Source: JAQBDA01 sp041301185 (GTDB lineage: Bacteria; Chloroflexota; Anaerolineae; Anaerolineales; UBA4823). From it: a DNA stretch of 26,083 bases. Below, in pieces: positions 1 through 7,257 of this stretch. The position numbers and the translations under genes are program-made. The DNA lies in assembly GCA_041301185.1 (NCBI GenBank), contig JBFYSV010000277.1:1-26083 (forward strand), read 5' to 3'. The notes below the pieces were generated by a model that did no database searches, was not told the origin of the DNA, and worked only from the letters and a program-made list of their open reading frames with translations. Position 1 is the first letter of the stretch. Every line of letters starts with the position of its first letter.

Positions 1-1
1 A

Positions 2-1255
2 TACAGCCGCACTACATTACCCATCATCAATGAGTCTCAACTGGTTTATGCGCTGATTAACCTGACCGCTCCCCTTTCCGATCTCCCCACAGAAAATTCT
101 GCTCTAAATGTGTGCCTGGTACTGGATCGCTCCACGTCCATGCAAGGCGAGCGCATGGATACGGTAAAAAATACTGCGATCGAGGTTGTCCGCCAGCTTC
201 GACCGGGTGATATCCTTTCTATCGTTACGTTTAGTGACCGCGCCGAAGTAATTGTTCCCTCCGATCGCCGTCTGGATCGAGCTGCCATCGAGACAAAGAT
301 ACAGATGATCCAATCTGGGGGCGCAACCGAGATCTTTCGCGGCCTGGAAGCGGGATACCTGGAGATTCGCGAGAATCACAACAAGAAATTCATCAATCAT
401 ATTATTCTCCTGACTGACGGTCGAACTTACGGGGATGAGGCGCATTGCTTGAAAATTGCAGACCAGGCTGCCGCCCGCGGGGTTGGGATTAGCTGCCTGG
501 GAATCGGGGAAGAATGGAATGATCATTTCCTGGACAACCTCGCCTCTCGCACCGGCGGAACCAGCACCTATATTGCCCGGGCAAGCGATATTCGCCGCTT
601 CTTAAAAGAAAAGTTTTATGGCTTGAGCCGCACCTACGCCGATAATGTCCGTTTCGATTTCCATGCCGGCAAAGATATCGAGATCCGCTATGCTTTCCGG
701 TTGGCACCCGAGATATCACCCCTGGAGACTTTTTCCCCAATTCCATTGGGCAGCATCCCGATGGAGGGCAGTCTCTCGGTGGTTTTTGAGTTCTTAGTAC
801 CACCCTTACCTCCCGACATAACCCAGATCGCCTTGGCATCTGGGCAGATTGCGATGGAAATCCCGGCTTTGGCAAACCCCACTTCGGTAACCCGTCTGAG
901 ACTATTCCGCGCAGTCCAATCTGAACCGTCTCCAGAGCCGCCTCCCACCGGCATGCTGAACGCCCTCTCCCGACTGACACTTTATCGAATCCAGGAACGC
1001 GCCAACGTGGAATTAGCCAAAGGCAACGTGCAAGGAGCCACCCAGCATTTGAATAACCTGGCAACTAATCTCTTTGCCCAGGGGCAAGTAGAACTGGCTC
1101 GCTCCGTATTGAGAGAAGCGGAGAATATCCAGCGCGGAGATAGCATCAGCGAAGCCGGGAAAAAGAATATCAAGTATGGAACCCGTGCCTTATTATTGCC
1201 TGCCAGCGCCGACGCCTTCACTTCAATCGATGATTTCGAAGTAGGTGAAACATGA
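2..1255 (+). CDS. von Willebrand factor A domain protein, 5' end outside the window
   Basis: The reading frame is open from the left edge, so the N-terminus is missing; an apparent GTG start at 110 lies inside the VWA core and is not the real start. The visible fragment begins just before the first VWA strand. The metal-ion-dependent adhesion site is present: D-R-S-T-S (DxSxS, visible residues 42-46), a T in GGATEIF, and the D of LLTDG. VWA domains with a complete site bind a divalent metal and mediate protein-protein contacts. The part after the VWA core is a beta-rich segment followed by a helical C-terminal region (from about LNALSRLTLYRIQE) of the type seen in bacterial VWA proteins next to FHA genes. 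Its stop overlaps the start of the FHA gene (ATGA), so the two are translationally coupled. A cytoplasmic scaffold in Ser/Thr-phosphorylation signalling is inferred. Confidence 0.88.
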   Translation, partial: YSRTTLPIINESQLVYALINLTAPLSDLPTENSALNVCLVLDRSTSMQGERMDTVKNTAIEVVRQLRPGDILSIVTFSDRAEVIVPSDRRLDRAAIETKIQMIQSGGATEIFRGLEAGYLEIRENHNKKFINHIILLTDGRTYGDEAHCLKIADQAAARGVGISCLGIGEEWNDHFLDNLASRTGGTSTYIARASDIRRFLKEKFYGLSRTYADNVRFDFHAGKDIEIRYAFRLAPEISPLETFSPIPLGSIPMEGSLSVVFEFLVPPLPPDITQIALASGQIAMEIPALANPTSVTRLRLFRAVQSEPSPEPPPTGMLNALSRLTLYRIQERANVELAKGNVQGATQHLNNLATNLFAQGQVELARSVLREAENIQRGDSISEAGKKNIKYGTRALLLPASADAFTSIDDFEVGET

Positions 1256-1761
1256 TCTTATGTCCTGCTTGTCACAATCAAGAGTTGGTGGGGGCATTAT
1301 TTTGTAGCGCGTGTGGTGCACAACTGACATATCAAACCAATAGCCCAACAGAAACGGTGCAATACCCTGAAGACGGGCTTGCAACGGCTGTATCGTTGGA
1401 ACCTCGGGACGTACCGCCTGGACAGGCTGCGACCGCGCGAGCAGCCCTAAAAATCGTCGAGACCGGGCTGGTGATACCGCTGGAGGGCAGCGAAGAATTC
1501 ACCATCGGCAGGGTGAGCGGAACCCAGCCCATCTTGCCCGACATAGATCTGACGCCCTACCGGGCTTACGAAGGTGGAGTATCCAGGCTGCACGCCACGA
1601 TACGCGTCACGAGCGATAGCGTCAGCTTGTCAGATTTAGGCTCAGCCAACGGGACTCTGGTTAATGGGGAGAAGATCCCCTCTTATGAGCCATTCCCGCT
1701 CACCGCTGGCGATATAATCGCCCTGGGCAAGTTTCAAATCGAGATAATTATCCGGTCGTAA
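1252..1761 (+). CDS. zinc-ribbon plus FHA domain protein
   Basis: 169 residues. The N-terminus is a zinc ribbon with two cysteine pairs, C4-P-A-C7 and C18-S-A-C21. A linker rich in Pro, Thr and Ala follows, then an FHA domain (about residues 68-166) with the family landmarks: G86-R87 in the first loop, S111-R-L-H114, and the N133/N138 positions in SANGTLVNG. FHA domains bind phosphothreonine peptides, so this is a reader of Ser/Thr kinase output; a kinase is encoded at 7258. The ATG overlaps the stop of the VWA gene by four bases and the next gene begins 10 nt after its stop, so these form one operon. The zinc ribbon may serve as a dimerisation or docking module, which is inference. Confidence 0.9.
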   Translation: MILCPACHNQELVGALFCSACGAQLTYQTNSPTETVQYPEDGLATAVSLEPRDVPPGQAATARAALKIVETGLVIPLEGSEEFTIGRVSGTQPILPDIDLTPYRAYEGGVSRLHATIRVTSDSVSLSDLGSANGTLVNGEKIPSYEPFPLTAGDIIALGKFQIEIIIRS

Positions 1762-1771
1762 GGAGGCGCTT

Positions 1772-2014
1772 GTGCCAATCACACTTATCCTCCACGTCCA
1801 GAACGCTGATCCCGTGGTCGGCGAAGTGGATGAGCTGCCCGGTCCAGGCGATAACCTGGTGGCAGTACATAATCCACGCCGCCTGGACGGCAAAGACCTG
1901 CACTACCTGGCAGAGAATGTCGTCACAGTGTACTGGCCGGTGGAACGTCTGAACTTTATCGAAGTTCTGGTCGGTAAAGAAGAAGAAGATATCATCGGCT
2001 TCGTCCGGGAGTAA
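1772..2014 (+). CDS. conserved-looking 80-residue protein of unknown function
   Basis: I do not recognise the family. The start is GTG, supported by an AGGAGG ribosome binding site (1761-1766) with 5 nt spacing, immediately after the FHA stop. The protein is small, soluble and acidic, and looks beta-rich (alternating hydrophobics in ITLILHV, NLVAVHN, VVTVYWP). It has no cysteines, no signal peptide and no membrane segment. Its position between an FHA gene and a response regulator, with only 5 nt before the latter, suggests a role in the same signalling unit, but no function can be assigned. A frame-shifted ORF starting two bases earlier is a shadow. Confidence 0.75.
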   Translation: MPITLILHVQNADPVVGEVDELPGPGDNLVAVHNPRRLDGKDLHYLAENVVTVYWPVERLNFIEVLVGKEEEDIIGFVRE

Positions 2015-2019
2015 TCGCC

Positions 2020-2748
2020 ATGGATACCCGATTACGCGATCGCCGGATCCTGGTGGTAGATGATGAAGAGCGGATGGTGCGCTTCATCCGGTTGAATCTG
2101 GAGCACGATGGGTTTCAGGTGGTAGAGGCATTCCGCGGTACGCAAGCTATCGATCGCCTGCGCAGCAGCCTGCCAGATCTCATACTGCTGGATGTGATGC
2201 TTCCAGACATCGATGGCTTCGAGGTTTTGCGCATGGTGCGCGAGATCAGCTCGGTGCCGGTAATTATGCTGACTGCTAAGGGGGAGGAAGACGACCGGGT
2301 GCGCGGGTTGGAGTTGGGTGCAGATGACTATATCACAAAGCCGTTTAGCCCTCGCGAGCTGGTCAGCCGGGTGCGAGCGGTTCTGCGGCGAACTGAAGCG
2401 GCTGCAGGCGCTCCACATGGATTGATCGTTGTGGATGACCGCTTGAAATTGGATTTCGACCGCCGTGAGGTCTGGCTTGATGGCGAGCTTGTCCAGCTCC
2501 GCCCCACTGAATACCGCCTGCTTTACCACCTGGTGCAAAACGCCGGCTGGGTTATCCCCCACGACCAGCTCTTAGCCAAAGTATGGGGCTACGAATACCG
2601 GGATGAGCCCCACTATGTGCGACTATACATCAACTACTTGCGCAAGAAGCTGGAAAAGGATCCCTCTAACCCTCAATATATCTTAACCGAACGGGGTGTT
2701 GGCTATCGATTTGTTGACTTCCGGCGCCAATCACCGCCCGTGGAATAA
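2020..2748 (+). CDS. OmpR/PhoB-type response regulator
   Basis: 242 residues. The receiver domain (about 8-123) has the acidic pair D14/D15, phosphoacceptor D58 (LILLDVMLPD), T85 and K107 (KPFSP). The winged-helix DNA-binding domain covers about 135-238, with typical PTEYRLLYHL and YINYLRKKL segments ending in GVGYRF. It should bind DNA as a dimer on direct repeats when phosphorylated. No histidine kinase gene is adjacent, so it is an orphan in this window. It lies 5 nt behind the 80-residue gene and is probably the last gene of the VWA/FHA operon. No strong Shine-Dalgarno is visible, consistent with translational coupling. Confidence 0.95.
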   Translation: MDTRLRDRRILVVDDEERMVRFIRLNLEHDGFQVVEAFRGTQAIDRLRSSLPDLILLDVMLPDIDGFEVLRMVREISSVPVIMLTAKGEEDDRVRGLELGADDYITKPFSPRELVSRVRAVLRRTEAAAGAPHGLIVVDDRLKLDFDRREVWLDGELVQLRPTEYRLLYHLVQNAGWVIPHDQLLAKVWGYEYRDEPHYVRLYINYLRKKLEKDPSNPQYILTERGVGYRFVDFRRQSPPVE

Positions 2749-2761
2749 AATGGACATGACC

Positions 2762-2790
2762 TTGCCATGACACTAACTATAAGCTATACT
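2762..2790 (+). promoter_or_regulatory. sigma-70-type promoter for the NarL-type regulator
   Basis: TTGCCA (2762-2767), a 17-nt spacer and TATACT (2785-2790). The predicted transcript starts near 2797, leaving a short leader with an AAGGAGAG ribosome binding site before the GTG at 2814. It falls in the only gap between the two response-regulator genes. Confidence 0.65.
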
Positions 2791-2813
2791 CTCCGCCGAA
2801 GGAGAGAATACTT

Positions 2814-3467
2814 GTGACAAAACAGCGGATCTTACTGGTAGATGACCACGAAGTAGTTCGCCTGGGGTTGAAATCGCTCCTCGATCGCCACCCCAACTTC
2901 GAAGTAGTTGCCGAGGCAAGCACAGCTCGTGAAGCTGTGGAACGCGTTGCCAGCCACACACCGGATGTCGTGGTCATGGATATTCGCTTGCCAGGCGGTT
3001 CTGGCATCGAAGCCTGTGAGGAGATCTCTGAGAACTACCCAAATACGAAGGTGATTATGCTCACTTCGTATGCTGAGGATGAGATGCTTTTCTCAGCAAT
3101 CCGTGCTGGGGCATCTGGATATGTATTGAAACAGATTGGCGGAGAGGATCTGGTGCGGGCAATCGAAGCCGTAGGGCGCGGAGAAGCCCTGCTCGACCCA
3201 GCCGTGACCCAGCGCATCTTCCAGGAAGTCCGTAAGGCAGCCAAAGAAGAAGAGGCGTCTGCATTTTCTGCCCTGACCCAGCAAGAGCGCCACGTTCTCT
3301 TACTGGTGTCAGAAGGGAAAACTAACCGGGAGATCGCCAAAGCCCTCTTTCTCGGAGAAGGCACAGTGCGTAATTATGTCAGCAGCATACTCTCGAAATT
3401 AGGGGTAAGCAACCGCGCTGAAGCAGCAGCATACGCCGTCGAGCACAATTTACGGGATTATTTATAG
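2814..3467 (+). CDS. NarL/FixJ-type response regulator, DevR/LiaR-like
   Basis: 217 residues. The receiver domain has D10/D11, phosphoacceptor D56 (VVVMDIRLPG), a threonine in MLTSY and the switch lysine in VLKQIGG. The C-terminal LuxR-type helix-turn-helix runs from about residue 150 (LTQQERHVLLLVSEG) through TNREIAKAL to TVRNYVSSILSKLGV, resembling DevR/DosR and LiaR. The start is GTG behind AAGGAGAG; the protein begins with the standard T-K-Q-R-I-L-L-V-D-D pattern. It has its own promoter, no adjacent sensor kinase, and ends one base short of a convergent gene, so no terminator separates them. Confidence 0.95.
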   Translation: MTKQRILLVDDHEVVRLGLKSLLDRHPNFEVVAEASTAREAVERVASHTPDVVVMDIRLPGGSGIEACEEISENYPNTKVIMLTSYAEDEMLFSAIRAGASGYVLKQIGGEDLVRAIEAVGRGEALLDPAVTQRIFQEVRKAAKEEEASAFSALTQQERHVLLLVSEGKTNREIAKALFLGEGTVRNYVSSILSKLGVSNRAEAAAYAVEHNLRDYL

Positions 3468-3468
3468 C

Positions 3469-4026
3469 TTAATGCAGTTGCTTTTTCAGCTTGCCAGAGC
3501 GGACAATACCCGCCCCAATTTGGTGAGCCGACTGATACATTAACCCCCAGATCCAATCATCCAGATAGAGCTCAACTTCATCCAACAGAAGGATCTGGCG
3601 CGCCAGCTGGCTCATAATCTCTTTCGATGAGTTGAGCAGCCTGGCACACTTGACCTGAGAGGCATCGTCTGGAAATCCTTGGTGACCCAGCAAGTGATTG
3701 AAATTGTTGGGTTCCAGATTGTGTATCGAGATATGATCCGGGAGTATTGCCAGGTTCACCCCAAGGACATGCAATTCATCTTCCATTTTAGAAAATACCC
3801 TGGCAATTTCCTCTTGAAATTCGACCTTGCGGGTGGTCACCTCTGCCCGAATTTCTCGTAAGGCATTCAAGCTCTGCGGGCCAACCAGCACCAGCCCCTC
3901 CACCAGCTTTTGCATCGGAGCGGTATCGTCCTTCTCCAGGCAGGAAACTAATACATCCCCCGCCTGGAGACGCATAAACGCCTTTTCAACCATCGAGAAC
4001 ACCGCGTCCAGCGATTCATCCAGCAT
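3469..4026 (-). CDS. uncharacterised helical protein, 185 residues
   Basis: I do not recognise the family. The composition predicts an all-helical soluble protein with many amphipathic stretches (for example LNALREIRAEV and QEEIARVFSKMEDEL), no signal peptide and no membrane segment. Its ATG lies inside the end of the upstream DUF971 gene (11 nt overlap), implying translational coupling. The helical-bundle look is vaguely like PhoU-type or four-helix proteins, but I see no diagnostic motif and make no assignment. The gene ends one base from the convergent response-regulator gene. Confidence 0.75.
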   Translation of the reverse strand: MLDESLDAVFSMVEKAFMRLQAGDVLVSCLEKDDTAPMQKLVEGLVLVGPQSLNALREIRAEVTTRKVEFQEEIARVFSKMEDELHVLGVNLAILPDHISIHNLEPNNFNHLLGHQGFPDDASQVKCARLLNSSKEIMSQLARQILLLDEVELYLDDWIWGLMYQSAHQIGAGIVRSGKLKKQLH

Positions 4027-4372
4027 GATCTACTCCAGGACGACAATCGGTGCACGGACACAGCGCCCGCAGGTAATTCCAGTTGTATATCCCATAATGA
4101 TGACCATCTTCCCATTCGATGGTCAGGGCGTAGGTGCCAACTGCTTCAAGATTCCGCAGGCGGGTTGCCGGGGTATCCTCGTCCGCCATCCAAAACACGT
4201 TCGGATCAGGTTGAGAACCCATCTTATCATGCCCCCCGCGGCATTCCGCACACGGGCAGGCATGGCGTAGCAAAGAGAAGGAGTAGCAGCTCACATGACC
4301 ATCATTCCAGGTGATGGTAAGATCGCGGGTCTGACGATTAGCAGTAATGCCGGATGGTCTATATTCGCTCAT
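4016..4372 (-). CDS. DUF971 (GBBH-like N-terminal domain) protein
   Basis: 118 residues from the ATG at 4372. The protein contains a DUF971/GBBH-like fold with repeated W-x-D-G-H and W-E-D-G-H-H segments (about 22-26 and 87-92) and two cysteine clusters, C39-P-C-A-E-C44 and C105-P-C-T-D-C110, suggestive of a metal site (Zn or Fe-S). Stand-alone DUF971 proteins are often linked to Fe-S carrier proteins; that is family knowledge and no such partner is visible here. An upstream TTG at 4414 would add 14 residues, but the sequence typical of the family starts near the chosen ATG. AGGAG lies about 13 nt upstream, longer than ideal. Its end overlaps the helical gene downstream. Confidence 0.85.
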   Translation of the reverse strand: MSEYRPSGITANRQTRDLTITWNDGHVSCYSFSLLRHACPCAECRGGHDKMGSQPDPNVFWMADEDTPATRLRNLEAVGTYALTIEWEDGHHYGIYNWNYLRALCPCTDCRPGVDHAG

Positions 4373-4422
4373 CGAAGTAAAATGTCTCCTGTCACTGAGG
4401 TGTGACTGCCCCAAAAAACTTT

Positions 4423-4465
4423 GCTCATCCTGTTAATCATAATCGCATAAAAGCCCATCCTGTTA
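4423..4465. repeat. pair of 13-bp direct repeats, possible regulator sites
   Basis: GCTCATCCTGTTA (4423-4435) and GCCCATCCTGTTA (4453-4465) differ at one base and start exactly 30 bp apart, about three helical turns. They lie in the gap upstream of the DUF971 gene. On the minus strand a TATGAT box (4436-4441) sits between them without a recognisable -35, a layout that would suit an activator. Confidence 0.45.
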
Positions 4466-4491
4466 CCAGACTGTCAGAATTGAAACCTGTT

Positions 4492-4977
4492 TTAAGGATT
4501 TTGTGCGGGTTTCAGGTAATTCGATACAGCCCAGCCGCGAACTGTCTCGTCGTAAGGTGCAATCAAGTACCACCAGGTATAACTGTCTGCCAGGATCGGA
4601 CCATCATCAACCGTAAATATCTCACCTTCCAATCCAAGGTACTCCACTTCAGATTGTAAACCTGGCTGGTTGCGTAAGCGCAGCCCATCGCCCCCCGTTC
4701 CGGTCACCTGAACCGCTGCACCAATCGCCACCTCTCCAGGTGGTGGTGATGGGGGTGCAGACCCTTCTGGTCCCAACTCGGTTGGCGTTGCCGTAGCCGT
4801 TGCAGGTGGCGCTGTTGGGGAGAGATAGGGAATAACATACAATACCGCCGTTGCCGGGCTGGATGGCTCTGGATCGGGTCGGATTGCCGAGAGGAGAATT
4901 ATAACCAGGCACAACAAGCCAATCGCAATTGCACCAGCCCCGGCAAGCACCCAAAAATTAAGCAACCGGCGAAACAT
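4492..4977 (-). CDS. membrane-anchored SH3b-domain protein
   Basis: 161 residues from the ATG at 4977; a GTG at 4992 would add five. The N-terminus has a basic start (M-F-R-R) and one membrane segment (about 9-31), then a Pro/Thr/Ala-rich linker such as TAPPATATATPTE, and a C-terminal bacterial SH3-type domain (about 82-158) with GLRLRNQPG, a G-E-I-F-T-V strand, WWYLIAP and the closing GWAVSNYLKP. Such proteins sit outside the membrane and are thought to bind cell-surface glycans or peptides. It lies 25 nt after the start of the exchanger gene's upstream neighbour region and follows that gene in the same direction, so co-transcription with the Ca2+/H+ exchanger is likely. Confidence 0.85.
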   Translation of the reverse strand: MFRRLLNFWVLAGAGAIAIGLLCLVIILLSAIRPDPEPSSPATAVLYVIPYLSPTAPPATATATPTELGPEGSAPPSPPPGEVAIGAAVQVTGTGGDGLRLRNQPGLQSEVEYLGLEGEIFTVDDGPILADSYTWWYLIAPYDETVRGWAVSNYLKPAQNP

Positions 4978-5002
4978 GGACAGCCGACCCACTCCTCTCT
5001 TC

Positions 5003-6088
5003 CTATGGGATCAGGAAAAAAGCCAGGCCCAAGATCAGGTAAATAGCCAGCAGCTCAGCGCCTTCCAACCAGTTCGATTCGCCATCCGACGAGACCAATG
5101 CTGCAATAAGCACGCCTGCGATCAGGGCAATTAACTCGAATTGGTTAAAAATCAGGGTGAGCGGGTTCCCCATAAACAGGCTGACAAATACCAAAACCGG
5201 GGCGACAAATAGGGCAATTTGCAGGCTGGATGCCAGCGAGATTTCGACGCTCAAATCCATCTTGTTCTGGATAGCCACCTGGACAGCGACCAGGTGTTCC
5301 GCGACATTGCCTATTAAAGGGATCAGGATAATACCCAGGAAGAATTCAGATACGCCCAACATCGCCACAACTGGCTCAACCGCCCCGACCAGCAACTCGC
5401 TCAAGTAGGCTACTCCTATCGTGGATACCGCCAGGATTATCAGCGCCGTCCTCAAAGACCAGGCAGGGGCATGATGAGCCACCTGGACTTCCTTCATCGG
5501 TGTCTCAACCGGGTGATTCTTGCCCTTATAGCTATAAACCAGCCCCAGAGCATACAAGAAGATCATGATCCCAGCCACTCCCAGGCTAAGCGCTTCTACT
5601 TCGAGGCTGTCGTCAGGTCCTATGTAATGGCTGAGCAAGGAGGGAATCACCAGCGCTATCACTGAAAGGGTTAACAAAATCGCATTATTGGAGGCGTGAC
5701 GGCGGTCAAAGCTCTGCCAGCCATTCCGAAGTCCGCCCAGCAACATCGACATTCCCATGACCAGTAACAGGTTCCCCAGAATAGAACCTGTAATAGAAGC
5801 TTTCACAAGCTCCAGCAATCCTGCCCGGATAGCGAAAATGGTGATAATCAATTCTGCAGCGTTGCCCAGGGTCGCATTGAGTAACCCTCCCAGGCGTGGA
5901 CCGGTGTATGTAGCCAGCGCCTCCGTCGATGAACCAATGAGACGCGCCATGGGGATCACACCCAACGCTGAGAGTGCAAACACCCACAACTCCCCCCAAT
6001 GAGCGAATTCAGCCAGCGCAGCAAGCGGGATCGCAACAATTAAGAGCAAGATTGGATCTTTGCGAACAAATTGAAGGATTTTTGCCAT
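5003..6088 (-). CDS. Ca2+/H+ antiporter, CaCA/CAX family
   Basis: 361 residues with about eleven hydrophobic segments. The two alpha-repeat signatures of the cation/Ca2+ exchanger superfamily are clear: G75-N-A-A-E79-L-I and G260-N-V-A-E264-H. The acidic residues in these repeats bind the ion. Length fits the CAX subfamily. The protein should export Ca2+ from the cytoplasm using the proton gradient. A hydrophilic loop near residues 188-210 separates the two halves. There is no clear Shine-Dalgarno; a CATAAT box ends 5 nt before the ATG on the minus strand, so transcription could start at the ATG itself. The SH3b gene follows closely downstream. Confidence 0.93.
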   Translation of the reverse strand: MAKILQFVRKDPILLLIVAIPLAALAEFAHWGELWVFALSALGVIPMARLIGSSTEALATYTGPRLGGLLNATLGNAAELIITIFAIRAGLLELVKASITGSILGNLLLVMGMSMLLGGLRNGWQSFDRRHASNNAILLTLSVIALVIPSLLSHYIGPDDSLEVEALSLGVAGIMIFLYALGLVYSYKGKNHPVETPMKEVQVAHHAPAWSLRTALIILAVSTIGVAYLSELLVGAVEPVVAMLGVSEFFLGIILIPLIGNVAEHLVAVQVAIQNKMDLSVEISLASSLQIALFVAPVLVFVSLFMGNPLTLIFNQFELIALIAGVLIAALVSSDGESNWLEGAELLAIYLILGLAFFLIP

Positions 6089-6140
6089 GCTAAATTATGC
6101 TCTGCGACCACCAGTCTATGGGTTGGCTAATTATACGGTG

Positions 6141-7088
6141 TTATCCACCATCCTGGGAAAACAGGTCGTGCAGGATGCGTGGGGGAACCATGATCCGCAA
6201 GCTTTGCGGCTTGACGCAGATCTCAATACTGCCATCCCATTCGGCGGGCTCACCATCCATCTGCACATACATCCGAGAGTCTGACTCAAGCCTGAGGTGG
6301 GAGAACTGTATCCTCTGAACTTTTTCAGAGCGAACATGGCTGCCTGAAAAAAGCTCCCAGGCTAGTTGGACAACATCTCCCAAGGTCTCACCATCGAATA
6401 ACCACAAATCTATTAATCCGTCATCTAGGCGGGCTAAAGGCGAAACCTCGGCTAACCCGCCGGCATATAAACGCACATTACTAACGAGAGCCAGCAAGAA
6501 ATGACCGCTGCTGATCGGCTTTTCGTCCACAATAACCCGTAGATTCATGCCGTGCCAGAAGCTGGCATGCCACACCACAGAAGCCGCGTATTGTAGTACA
6601 GCAAAATGTTTCTCCCACCTGCGGCGCGGTTCGATGCGATGAATAATAAATCCATCCAGCCCAATCCCTGCCCATAATAAAAATGGAATTTGATTGCAGG
6701 TGCCAACATCAACGGTTTGAATATGAGCCTGCGCCAGCCGGCGACCGCTCTCTTCGAGAGCCATCCAGCGTGTCCAGGACAATCCGGGTAGCCCGAGCTC
6801 CTGCGCCCAAACGTTCGAAGTGCCGGCGGGCAAGACTCCCAGGGCAGTGTCCGTATTAACCAGACCAGCGACAGCCCGATTAACTGAGCCGTCGCCGCCA
6901 GCGATGATGAAGTAATCCACACCGGAATGGGCTGCCTGGCGAGCCAGACGGGTGATATGCTCACTATCCAGGGTCTGTTCCAGTCTAACAGCCCAGCCAT
7001 ATTCGATAAAAACCCTGGCAGCTCGCTCAACAAGGAGGCGAGATGGATATCTTCCGGCGGCTGGGTTATAAGCGACCAGGCACTTCAT
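6141..7088 (-). CDS. YegS/diacylglycerol kinase-family lipid kinase
   Basis: 315 residues, the usual size. The catalytic domain (about 1-130) contains an N-P-A-A-G start motif, G64-G-D-G-S68 for nucleotide binding and the L-P-A-G-T-S-N segment (86-92). The C-terminal half is the beta-rich substrate domain, including D-G-L-I-D-L-W near residue 225. It would phosphorylate a lipid alcohol such as diacylglycerol or a related substrate at the inner membrane face; the exact substrate cannot be read from sequence. It is preceded by a good promoter whose predicted start is within a few bases of the ATG, and no Shine-Dalgarno is visible. It is divergent from the Ser/Thr kinase gene. Confidence 0.92.
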   Translation of the reverse strand: MKCLVAYNPAAGRYPSRLLVERAARVFIEYGWAVRLEQTLDSEHITRLARQAAHSGVDYFIIAGGDGSVNRAVAGLVNTDTALGVLPAGTSNVWAQELGLPGLSWTRWMALEESGRRLAQAHIQTVDVGTCNQIPFLLWAGIGLDGFIIHRIEPRRRWEKHFAVLQYAASVVWHASFWHGMNLRVIVDEKPISSGHFLLALVSNVRLYAGGLAEVSPLARLDDGLIDLWLFDGETLGDVVQLAWELFSGSHVRSEKVQRIQFSHLRLESDSRMYVQMDGEPAEWDGSIEICVKPQSLRIMVPPRILHDLFSQDGG

Positions 7089-7097
7089 AATGGGCTG

Positions 7098-7127
7098 ATT
7101 CTAACTGAAATTGCTCTATTCTGACAA
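7098..7127 (-). promoter_or_regulatory. promoter of the lipid kinase gene, probably leaderless
   Basis: On the minus strand TTGTCA (7122-7127), an 18-nt spacer and TAGAAT (7098-7103). The -10 box ends nine bases before the ATG at 7088, so the transcript would begin at or within about 3 nt of the start codon. Confidence 0.6.
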
Positions 7128-7154
7128 CTTACCCGAGCTATCCATCCTGCGTAA

Positions 7155-7163
7155 TGGTAAAAT
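7155..7163 (+). promoter_or_regulatory. extended -10 box for the Ser/Thr kinase gene
   Basis: TGGTAAAAT (TG-n-TAAAAT). No matching -35 at 17-18 nt. It implies an untranslated leader of nearly 90 nt before the ATG at 7258. Confidence 0.45.
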
Positions 7164-7257
7164 CAACCCAGATAAGTGCCACACAACCAGCGGGAGAAAA
7201 GTAATACCGCGCGTGTGAGTCTGGGAGCTCATTGTATATCGTCTATCCGGACATGGA

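Noticed and set aside
2746..2751. TAAAAT at the end of the OmpR-type gene as a promoter
   Set aside because: It overlaps the stop codon and a much better -35/-10 pair lies 16 nt further on.
4402..4659. Plus-strand 85-codon ORF
   Set aside because: It is antisense to the SH3b gene and shows no ribosome binding site or protein-like composition.
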